A stretch of 12,529 nt of DNA from Actinomycetota bacterium (GTDB lineage Bacteria > Actinomycetota > Thermoleophilia > Miltoncostaeales > Miltoncostaeaceae). The stretch spans positions 1 to 12,529 of the forward strand of contig SXZC01000201.1 of assembly GCA_005788075.1 (NCBI GenBank), read 5' to 3'. The notes beneath the pieces were generated by a model, which ran no database searches, was not told the origin of the DNA, and saw nothing but the letters and a program-made list of their open reading frames with translations. Positions 1-6,065 of the stretch are shown here, one piece after another. The number at the start of each line of letters is the position of its first letter. The first letter of the stretch is position 1. The translations under genes were made by a program, and so were the position numbers.

Positions 1-136
1 GCTCCTCCCACTCGATCGGGGCGCCGGTGGCCTCGATGATGCGGACGGTCGAGTCCACGACCTCCGGGCCGATGCCGTCACCCGGGATGAGGGTGACGAG
101 CGTCTTGCCCGACTCCGTTACGTGAAAGTTGCCCAA
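1..136 (-). CDS. Isocitrate/isopropylmalate dehydrogenase family protein, 5' end only (probably NAD-type isocitrate dehydrogenase)
   Basis: Only the first 45 codons are inside the window; the gene runs off the left edge. The visible N-terminus contains VTLIPGDGIGPEV followed by an alpha helix and ATGAPIEWEE. The PGDGIGPEV stretch is the nucleotide-binding N-terminal signature of the beta-decarboxylating dehydrogenases (isocitrate, 3-isopropylmalate and tartrate dehydrogenases). The ATGA-x-I-E-W-E continuation is more like NAD-dependent isocitrate dehydrogenases than LeuB, so oxidative decarboxylation of isocitrate to 2-oxoglutarate in the TCA cycle is the likeliest role. The start is a TTG at 136-134, chosen because a GAGAGG ribosome-binding site lies 6 bases upstream and no in-frame ATG or GTG lies between it and the conserved motif. 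It is divergent from the VOC gene. Family membership is secure; the substrate is an inference from a short fragment. Confidence 0.75.
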   Translation of the reverse strand, partial: MGNFHVTESGKTLVTLIPGDGIGPEVVDSTVRIIEATGAPIEWEE

Positions 137-142
137 GGTAAG

Positions 143-148
143 CCTCTC
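143..148 (-). promoter_or_regulatory. Ribosome-binding site deciding the TTG start of the dehydrogenase
   Basis: On the minus strand the bases read GAGAGG, with 6 bases between it and the TTG codon at 136-134. It is the best Shine-Dalgarno match upstream of the conserved PGDGIGPEV motif and supports the non-ATG start. Confidence 0.55.
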
Positions 149-329
149 GTCGTCTTCCTGATGGCGCGAATGCGCCCCTCTATCGCGGTGGGCGGGATGA
201 TTCCCGGCCCGAAACCCGCGACAGAGTACCCGCACCCCGCAGGCGGATGCCCATCGTTCGGTAGGTACTGAAACCACGGGCCGTCGAGGCGGGTTCGCGC
301 GGCCGCAGCCCGACGCACGCGCGACTACC

Positions 330-890
330 GTGCCGCCCGTGACCGAGCTCGACCATGTCATCTGGGCGGTGCCCGACATCGCGATCGCGGACGGCGCGCT
401 GCGCCGCGACCACGGGCTCATCACCCTGCCAGGCGGGCGGCACCCGGCGTGGGGCACCCGCAACGCCATCGTCCCCCTGAACGGTGCCTATCTCGAGCTT
501 GTGGAGGTGGAGGACCCCGAGGCGCCCATGGTGGGCTTCACCGCCCGGGTGGCAGAAGTGGCCGCGGCAGGCGGCGGCCTGGCCCTGTGGTGCGAGCGCG
601 TGGACGACATCACCGCCGAGGCCGCGGTGCGGGGATACGAGGTGGTGCCCGGCACTCGCGAGAACCCCGACGGCTCGGTGATCTCGTGGCGGGTTGCCGG
701 GATTCCACAGGCCTGCGCCACGCCCGTGCTGCCGTTCCTCATCCAGTGGGACGACCCGGCGGCGATGCCGGGGGCCATCGCCGTGGACCACCCGTGCGGG
801 GCGATCGAGAAGGTGCACCTGGACGTGGGGGCGCATGGGCCCGAGGTGCTCAGGATCACCGCCGCAAGCGGGACGATCACGCTGCCCTGA
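330..890 (+). CDS. VOC superfamily / glyoxalase-like domain protein
   Basis: A 186-residue cytosolic protein with no signal peptide. It opens with TELDHVIWAVPDI, the first beta strand and metal-site His region of vicinal-oxygen-chelate proteins. It then has the LPGGRHPAWGTRNA block and YLELVEVEDP, both typical of the glyoxalase-like subgroup (Pfam Glyoxalase_3 type). The second half (WRVAGIP, PFLIQWDD, HPCGAIEKVHL) looks like the paired module of this fold, so the chain probably forms one complete two-module unit. Members bind a divalent metal through His/Glu residues, but substrates are rarely known, and none can be assigned here. The start is GTG at 330; a second in-frame GTG at 339 (before TELDHV) is equally possible, and neither has a clear ribosome-binding site. 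The next gene begins 65 bases downstream. The divergent gene on the left is a dehydrogenase, with no obvious functional link. Confidence 0.85.
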   Translation: MPPVTELDHVIWAVPDIAIADGALRRDHGLITLPGGRHPAWGTRNAIVPLNGAYLELVEVEDPEAPMVGFTARVAEVAAAGGGLALWCERVDDITAEAAVRGYEVVPGTRENPDGSVISWRVAGIPQACATPVLPFLIQWDDPAAMPGAIAVDHPCGAIEKVHLDVGAHGPEVLRITAASGTITLP

Positions 891-897
891 TGGTGCC

Positions 898-910
898 GTA
901 AAGACCGAGG
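898..910 (+). promoter_or_regulatory. Leader motif copy 1 (GTAAAGACCGAGG), upstream of the large secreted protein
   Basis: This 13-base sequence lies just after the VOC stop codon and 45 bases before the ATG at 956. Very similar sequences lie at 5334-5346, 5375-5387 and 7850-7862, each before another gene of the locus. Its CCGAGG (905-910) can pair with CCTCGG (919-924) across an 8-base loop, giving a small hairpin. The TAAAGA part could be a -10 element, or the motif could be an operator or RNA element. Recurrence is seen directly; function is inferred. Confidence 0.35.
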
Positions 911-955
911 TCCGGAACCCTCGGGCGACTACGTCCTTGGTACACGTGCGTCCGG

Positions 956-3900
956 ATGGATCGCGCAGACGTAAATCCCCGGACCCCCCGCGCGCGCTCT
1001 TTCTGGCGCCGTCTCGTGGTCGCTGCACTCGCCACCGCCTCGGCCGGCCTTATCTGGCAGACGGGGCTCGCCACCGCTGCAACGGTGGGCTCGGCACCGT
1101 GCGTGCAGACCGTGAGCAGCGCGTCGGGCGTGAGCGCCGTCAAGTCCGGGGCGAACTGCGTCGTCAGCTTCAGCGCCAGCAGCTCGACCATCACGTGGAC
1201 CCGGCCGGCCGGCCTGACCTCGGCCACCGTCGACATCGATGGCGCCGGCATGGGCTCCTCGACCAAGGAGCTCGGCGCGCGGTTCATCGCCAACCTGACA
1301 TTCGCGGGCAGCCCTGCGACCGTGGACATCGTCGCCGGCGGCAGGGGCCAGCTCTGCAACCCCAACCCCTTCGTCCCCACCTGTACCGGGAGGGGCGGCT
1401 TTGGCGGCCCGGCGTACACGGGAAGCAGCCCCACGGGCCGGGGCGGTGACGTCGTTGGGTATGGCGGCGAGGGGGGCGGCGGAGCCAGCTCCGTCGTCAT
1501 CGCGGGGACGCGGGTTCTCGTCGCGGGTGGCGGAGGCGGCCAGAGCGGCGTAGGCGGGTCGTACGACGGGCAGGACGCGTCCGGAGGCACCGGCGGCGGC
1601 GGCGGCACGGTGGATGGGTGCGGCTTCTCTGCCGGTGCTGGCGCGTCGTACCTCCAGTTCTACGGCGGGGGCCAGGCCAACGCACTGGGCGCTTCGAGCG
1701 GTGGTGGAGGCTACGCCGGAGGTGGCGCCGGCGGATACCAGGGCAGCAGCTGCAATATCCAGAACGGCGGTGGCGGTGGGCGCGGGTCGTCCTACATCAA
1801 CCCCACGTATGCAACCGCCACCGGCAGCAGCGTGGGCAAGTGGAGCACCTCGCCCACTGCGGGTGTGACCGGCACGAACACCGACTACACGATGTACACC
1901 AACACGGGCAGTGGCAGCGTGACCCTCACCTACGCGGCGCCCGACCTGGCGATCTCGACGCAGCCGCCCGCCACGGCGACGTCCGGGGTGACGCTCTCCA
2001 GCGCGACATCGGTGACGCTGCGCGACGCCAGCGGCAACGTGGCGTCGGGGGTGACGGTCACCGCCTCCATCGGCACCAGCCCCGGCGGGCAGGCGGCAGG
2101 ATTGCCGACCCTCACGGGAACGACCACGGCCACCACCAACGGCAGCGGCGTTGCCACGTTCAGCAACCTCACGATCACCGGCAAGGCCGGCGCATACGCG
2201 CTCGCCTTTGACGCGCCCGGCGGCTACGCCACCGGGACGTCGAACACCATCACCCTGAGTGCGTCGAACATCCTCAGCCCCGCGCAGTCGATCATCACGA
2301 CCGCAGCGTCGACCCTCACCCTGCAGTCGCCGCTACCCACCACCCTGGTGACCCTGCAGGCGCGCGACTCGGGCGGGAACAACATCACCAGCGGTGGAGC
2401 GGGGGTCACCATCTCCCCCAGCGCTGGATCGATGGGTACGGTGACCGACAACCTCAACGGCACGTACACCGGCACCTTCACCGCCCCGATCACCGCGGGC
2501 ACGGTGACCATCTCTGGCGTGATGAACGGCGTGGCGGTGGGGAACCCCGCGACGGTGACCATCAACCCCGGAGCCGCTACCGCGCTCGCGGTGGGTACCC
2601 AGCCGGCCGCAGGGGTCAACGGGTACTCCGGGCAGGCGCTCGGCACCCAGCCGACGGTGCGCGTGGTCGACCAGTTCAACAACACCGTGACCAACGCCAC
2701 CGACTCGGTGACCGCGTCGGTGATCACCGACTCCGGCACGAGCGGCAGCTTGGGGGGGACCACCACCAGGGCGGCGGTTGCGGGCGTGAGCACGTTCACC
2801 AACCTGGCCGTCACCGGGGCGGCATCGGCCACCTACCGCCTGCGCTTCGCCGCCCCAGGCCGTGGCACGGTGGACAGCAACACGTTCCAACTGGCCAAGG
2901 CGCCCCAGACCATCTCGTTCACCTACTCCGGCGGATCGAAGACGGTGGGGGACGCGCGCTACACGACCTCTGCCAGCACCACCGCCACGGGGCTGGCCGT
3001 GAGCTTCGCCGGCACCTCCAACGTGTGCTCCGTGGTGGGTGACGCCACCGGAACCGGCAGCCCCATCACCACGACCACCGCGACCGTCAGCATCCTCGGG
3101 GCGGGCACCTGCACGATCACGGCGAGCCAGCCGGGCAACGCCGACTACCGCAGCGCCACGAACGTCGTCCAGACGTTCTCGGTGGCCAAGGGCACGCAGC
3201 CCACGCTCACGGTGGTCTTCGCCACGCCGTCACCCTGGAACCGCCCCTTGGGCATCGGCAGCGCCGGGGGAGCGGGCTATGGACGGGTCACCTACAGCCT
3301 CGTCACGCCCGGCGTGTGCACCTGGGTGCCCACGACGCTCACCTTCTCGGGCCCCGGCACCTGCCAGATACAGGCAACCAAGGCCGGTGACGCGAACTGG
3401 AACCCCACGACATCGGCGGTCACCACCATCACCGCCACCGCGGCGTCGCAGTTCCTCACCTTCAACACCTTCCCGCCTGCGAGGCCGCTGCCCGGCGGCA
3501 CCTACTCGGTGCGTGCGTCCGCGTCATCGGGGCTCACTCCCTCGCTGGCCATCACCACGGGCGCTGGCACCGTCTGCTCGATCAACGCCGGAACATCGCC
3601 AGCGGTCGTCAGCTTCCTGGCCACCGGAACCTGCGTGGTGACTGCCTCGCAGGCCGGCAACGCGAGCTACACGGCCGCGAACTCCCTCACCCAGACCATC
3701 AGCGTGGGCGCACTCAACCAGTCGATCACGTTCGCCCAGCCGCCTGCCACCACCATCACCGCGCCGCCGTTCCTGGTGAGCGCCACGGCGTCGTCGGGGC
3801 TGGGGGTCACCTTCACCTCGAGCACGCCGAGCGTGTGCACCGTGAGCGCAGCGGGCCTGGTGGACCCGCAGTCGGTGGGCACCTGCACCATCGAGGCGAC

Positions 3901-5314
3901 CCAGCCCGGCAACGCCCAGTACGCGGCGGCGAGCACCGTGCCGCAGTCGTTCCCGGTGAACCCCGTCCCGCCCACCGGGCCATTCATCCAGTCGGCGTCC
4001 GCAGGGGATGAGCAGATCACCCTGGCCTTCACGCCACCGGGGTATGGCGGCGGCGACCCGGTCGTCGGGTGGCAGCTGGTGGCCACACCCTCCTCGGGCG
4101 ACCCGGTCACCAGCGATGCGTGCGTGGACGTCACCGCCCCGCTGGTGTGCACCATCGAGGGGCTCACCAACGGCACCGCCTACACCGTGACGGTCGCGGG
4201 AATCAACGGGGCAGGGGTGGGATCGCCCTCGGTGCCATCGCCATCTCTCACGCCGGCGGTCGCCGCCAACGCCGTGCAGGGCGCGTATGCCGTGCCGGGC
4301 AACGGCTCGGTCACCCTCAACTGGACGGCGATCCCGAACGGTGCCCTCGGGGGCGGCACGTTCACGCGCTACGAGGTGTACCAGCGCCAAAGCGGCGGGG
4401 CCTGGCCCGGATCGCCCACGTGGACCAGCACCACCCAGGGTGACTCCTCGCACGTGTTCACGGGGCTCTCCAACGGCACCAGCTACGACTACAAGATCGT
4501 GGTCATCACATCGGCCAACGCCACCGAGATGCAGGGGAACACCACCGAGGTGAGCCAGTTTGCCGCCACGCCTCCGGGCGCCCCGAGCAACGTGACCACC
4601 ACGCCATCCCCCGGCGGCGGCATCATCGTGTCGTGGTCGCCGCCCGTCACCAACGGCGGAATCCCGGTGGGCGGATATGAGCCGGTCATCTCCCCCGGCG
4701 CCACCTGCGCCCCGGTGAACTTCAACCCCGTAACCGGCACCGCGTGGTGCGAGGTGACAGGGCTCGCACCCGGCACGCAGTACACGATCTCCATCTCGGC
4801 CAGCAACACCGCGGGTGTCGGCGGGGCGTCGATCATCACCTTCACGACCGCCCCCGACCCCAGTGCGGCCTCGGGGTCATCGTCGCAGCAGGGCAACGGG
4901 GGCACCCCGGTCACGCCCGCGGCGCGCCGCTCGCACATCGTGTCGATGGGCCGCACGTGGCAGGCCAACCAGGCCCGGGCGATCACGCTCACCACGCGCG
5001 TGCGGGTGTCGGGCCCCGGCGTGCTCACGCAGGTGGGGCGCCGGGCGTCGCGCTCCACCGAGATGGCGCGCACGCCCTGGCGTGCGGCGGAGAACGCCGC
5101 GGTCCTGTGCAGCGCGCGCCGCACGGTGCGCAAGGCGGGGTACTACCGCGTCACCTGCACGCTCGGGCGCGCGGTGCACGCGGAGCTCGCGTGGCGCTCG
5201 ATGCGCGTGAGGCTCACCACCACGCTCCGCTCCGCCTCGGGACGTCCAAGCGTCCGCGTGCGCACGGTGGTGCTGCCCCGCCTGGCCGGGCCGCGCGGTT
5301 CGGTCACCGGCTAG
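956..5314 (+). CDS. Large secreted multidomain protein: Gly-rich, Big-like, Cys-paired repeats, three FN3, novel C-terminal domain
   Basis: 1452 residues. A basic N-terminus and hydrophobic stretch (about 19-37) ending in ATA-type small residues form a signal peptide cleaved near 41-42. Domains in order: a PAGLTSATVDIDG strand region and a Gly-rich segment (about 60-325, with VLVAGGGGG, resembling the ALK/LTK-type Gly_rich family); Ig-like/invasin-like domains (about 331-435, 440-540 and 543-648); four tandem repeats of about 85-95 residues (starting near 649, 747, 831 and 920), each with a VC...GTC pair and most with a Q-(P/A)-GNA motif; three fibronectin type III domains (about 1005-1102, 1103-1205 and 1206-1300); an S/G/Q-rich linker; and a 126-residue C-terminal domain (1327-1452) shared with the other secreted protein of the locus. 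The Cys pairs suggest disulfides outside the cell. There is no LPXTG motif and no C-terminal membrane helix. The likely role is surface structure or adhesion; the ligand is unknown. The ATG at 956 gives a proper signal peptide but has no clear ribosome-binding site. Confidence 0.9.
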   Translation: MDRADVNPRTPRARSFWRRLVVAALATASAGLIWQTGLATAATVGSAPCVQTVSSASGVSAVKSGANCVVSFSASSSTITWTRPAGLTSATVDIDGAGMGSSTKELGARFIANLTFAGSPATVDIVAGGRGQLCNPNPFVPTCTGRGGFGGPAYTGSSPTGRGGDVVGYGGEGGGGASSVVIAGTRVLVAGGGGGQSGVGGSYDGQDASGGTGGGGGTVDGCGFSAGAGASYLQFYGGGQANALGASSGGGGYAGGGAGGYQGSSCNIQNGGGGGRGSSYINPTYATATGSSVGKWSTSPTAGVTGTNTDYTMYTNTGSGSVTLTYAAPDLAISTQPPATATSGVTLSSATSVTLRDASGNVASGVTVTASIGTSPGGQAAGLPTLTGTTTATTNGSGVATFSNLTITGKAGAYALAFDAPGGYATGTSNTITLSASNILSPAQSIITTAASTLTLQSPLPTTLVTLQARDSGGNNITSGGAGVTISPSAGSMGTVTDNLNGTYTGTFTAPITAGTVTISGVMNGVAVGNPATVTINPGAATALAVGTQPAAGVNGYSGQALGTQPTVRVVDQFNNTVTNATDSVTASVITDSGTSGSLGGTTTRAAVAGVSTFTNLAVTGAASATYRLRFAAPGRGTVDSNTFQLAKAPQTISFTYSGGSKTVGDARYTTSASTTATGLAVSFAGTSNVCSVVGDATGTGSPITTTTATVSILGAGTCTITASQPGNADYRSATNVVQTFSVAKGTQPTLTVVFATPSPWNRPLGIGSAGGAGYGRVTYSLVTPGVCTWVPTTLTFSGPGTCQIQATKAGDANWNPTTSAVTTITATAASQFLTFNTFPPARPLPGGTYSVRASASSGLTPSLAITTGAGTVCSINAGTSPAVVSFLATGTCVVTASQAGNASYTAANSLTQTISVGALNQSITFAQPPATTITAPPFLVSATASSGLGVTFTSSTPSVCTVSAAGLVDPQSVGTCTIEATQPGNAQYAAASTVPQSFPVNPVPPTGPFIQSASAGDEQITLAFTPPGYGGGDPVVGWQLVATPSSGDPVTSDACVDVTAPLVCTIEGLTNGTAYTVTVAGINGAGVGSPSVPSPSLTPAVAANAVQGAYAVPGNGSVTLNWTAIPNGALGGGTFTRYEVYQRQSGGAWPGSPTWTSTTQGDSSHVFTGLSNGTSYDYKIVVITSANATEMQGNTTEVSQFAATPPGAPSNVTTTPSPGGGIIVSWSPPVTNGGIPVGGYEPVISPGATCAPVNFNPVTGTAWCEVTGLAPGTQYTISISASNTAGVGGASIITFTTAPDPSAASGSSSQQGNGGTPVTPAARRSHIVSMGRTWQANQARAITLTTRVRVSGPGVLTQVGRRASRSTEMARTPWRAAENAAVLCSARRTVRKAGYYRVTCTLGRAVHAELAWRSMRVRLTTTLRSASGRPSVRVRTVVLPRLAGPRGSVTG
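4934..5311 (+). other. Shared 126-residue C-terminal domain, copy A (region of the large secreted protein)
   Basis: Residues 1327-1452 of the large secreted protein. Aligned without gaps to the last 126 residues of the protein at 7905-9704, about 53 positions are identical by hand count. Both Cys (domain positions 59 and 75; residues 1385 and 1401 here) coincide, as do YR-x-TCTLG, AEL--RS, V-R-L, TVVL and the final VTG. It is Arg-rich and predicted by eye to be mostly beta strand. I do not recognise the family. Confidence 0.8.
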
Positions 5315-5333
5315 CGCCGCTCCGCCAAGACCC

Positions 5334-5346
5334 GCAAAAACCGAGG
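5334..5346 (+). promoter_or_regulatory. Leader motif copy 2 (GCAAAAACCGAGG), upstream of the response regulator
   Basis: Second copy of the 13-base motif, 20 bases after the stop of the large secreted protein. Its last base is the first base of a 16-base inverted repeat (5346-5361). From ACCGAGGTC onward it matches copy 1, which also reads ACCGAGGTC. Function is inferred only from recurrence and position. Confidence 0.35.
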
Positions 5347-5361
5347 TCGGGTAAACCCGAC
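5346..5361 (+). promoter_or_regulatory. Perfect 16-base inverted repeat, candidate operator or small hairpin
   Basis: The sequence GTCGGGTAAACCCGAC is a perfect dyad: two 7-base arms around AA. It lies 27 bases before the ATG of the response regulator. A dyad of this length suits a dimeric LuxR-type regulator, so autoregulation by the encoded protein is possible. The RNA could also fold, but the 2-base loop is too tight without opening a pair or two. No T-tract follows, so it is unlikely to be an intrinsic terminator for the upstream gene. Confidence 0.35.
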
Positions 5362-5374
5362 GAGCCTGGATGCA

Positions 5375-5387
5375 GTAAATACCGAGC
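5375..5387 (+). promoter_or_regulatory. Leader motif copy 3 (GTAAATACCGAGC), directly abutting the response regulator ATG
   Basis: Third copy of the motif, ending at the base before the ATG at 5388. If TAAATA (5376-5381) is a -10 element, transcription would begin at or next to the start codon and give a leaderless message. That would agree with the absence of a convincing ribosome-binding site. Leaderless messages are common in actinobacteria; their use here is inference. Confidence 0.35.
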
Positions 5388-6065
5388 ATGCCCGGTCGCG
5401 ATTTCCTGCGTAAGGCCCTGATCGTCGAGGACGACCCCATGACGCGGTCCCTGCTGAGCAGCCTGCTCGTGGTGGCCAGCTTCGAGGTGAGGGCGTGCGC
5501 GTCGGCCCGCGAGGCCATGCACGAGTTCGAGCGCTTCGACCCCGACGTGCTGGTGGCGGACATCCAACTGGCAGAGCGCCCCACCGGGGCCCAGTTGGCG
5601 ACCGCGCTGGCGGAGTCGGCTCCTCACCTGGCGATCGTGGTGGTGTCGCACTACCCCAACCCACAGGCCGCGGGCCTGCGGCAGCCCCTGCCGACGCGGG
5701 CGGCGTTCGTGAACAAGGACCAGGTGACGAGCGCCTCGGTGCTGCTGGATGCCATCGAGTCGGCGCTCGACGACGCGCGCGCGCCCGTGGTGGTGGCGTC
5801 ATCCGCCGACGGGCGCATCAGCGATCTCACGCCGGTGCAGCTGGAGGTGCTGCGGATGATCGCCACCGGGCTCTCGAACGCAGAGATCGCCCGGCGGCGC
5901 GGCGTGGCGAAGAGGACGGCCGAGGAGTCGGTGCAGAGGGTGTACACCGCCCTCGGGGTGGGCACCGGCGGGGATGGTGATCGCAACGCACGGGTGGAGG
6001 CCACCCGTATCTACGTCGGCGCATTCGGCATGCCGGTGGACGACGAGGACGCCCCGGCCGCGTGA
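5388..6065 (+). CDS. Two-component response regulator, REC plus LuxR/NarL-type helix-turn-helix
   Basis: 225 residues. The receiver domain (about 9-130) has the acidic cluster E14-D15-D16, phospho-acceptor D58 in DVLVADIQL, S87 at the switch position (VVVSHYP) and the conserved lysine K110. The DNA-binding domain (about 145-192) reads LTPVQLEVLRMIATGLSNAEIA, the classic LuxR/NarL helix-turn-helix. Its recognition part is AKRTAEESVQRVY, with an acidic EE where many NarL-family proteins have VKTHV, so its site preference may differ. An Asp/Glu-rich tail follows. The stop overlaps the kinase start by 4 bases (GTGA), so the two are probably translationally coupled partners. Targets are not known; the nearby repeated leader motif and the 16-base dyad upstream are candidates. 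Function as a phosphorylation-controlled transcription factor is well supported. Confidence 0.93.
   Translation: MPGRDFLRKALIVEDDPMTRSLLSSLLVVASFEVRACASAREAMHEFERFDPDVLVADIQLAERPTGAQLATALAESAPHLAIVVVSHYPNPQAAGLRQPLPTRAAFVNKDQVTSASVLLDAIESALDDARAPVVVASSADGRISDLTPVQLEVLRMIATGLSNAEIARRRGVAKRTAEESVQRVYTALGVGTGGDGDRNARVEATRIYVGAFGMPVDDEDAPAA

Noticed and set aside
137..329. A small gene or RNA in the gap between the divergent dehydrogenase and VOC genes
   Set aside because: The only open frame there (minus strand) ends inside the dehydrogenase start region out of frame and has no recognisable content; no tRNA-like fold is visible.
180..1028. Long minus-strand open frame across the VOC gene
   Set aside because: Shadow of the VOC gene and the start of the next gene; composition is Arg/Gly/His-rich with no domain, while the plus-strand VOC motifs are unmistakable.
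3000..4000. Tandem similar segments as a possible CRISPR or DNA repeat array
   Set aside because: They are diverged protein-level repeats of 85-95 residues in one open frame; there are no identical short repeats with unique spacers.
3524..4453. Long open frame on the minus strand (309 codons) opposite the large secreted protein
   Set aside because: Its product is Arg/Gly/His-rich low-complexity sequence with no recognisable motif. GC-rich coding DNA leaves such antisense frames open, and the plus strand clearly encodes FN3 and Ig-like domains here.
5315..5387. An intrinsic terminator after the large secreted protein
   Set aside because: The only dyad (5346-5361) has a 2-base loop and no following T-tract, and it lies next to the regulator's leader motif, so a regulatory reading is better.
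890..5390. A cyclic di-GMP-I riboswitch in the leaders at about 897-955 and 5331-5387, suggested by GGTAAACC-like pieces
   Set aside because: I could not place the conserved core, the tetraloop and receptor, or the two-helix architecture. The resemblance is limited to a few short purine-rich words.
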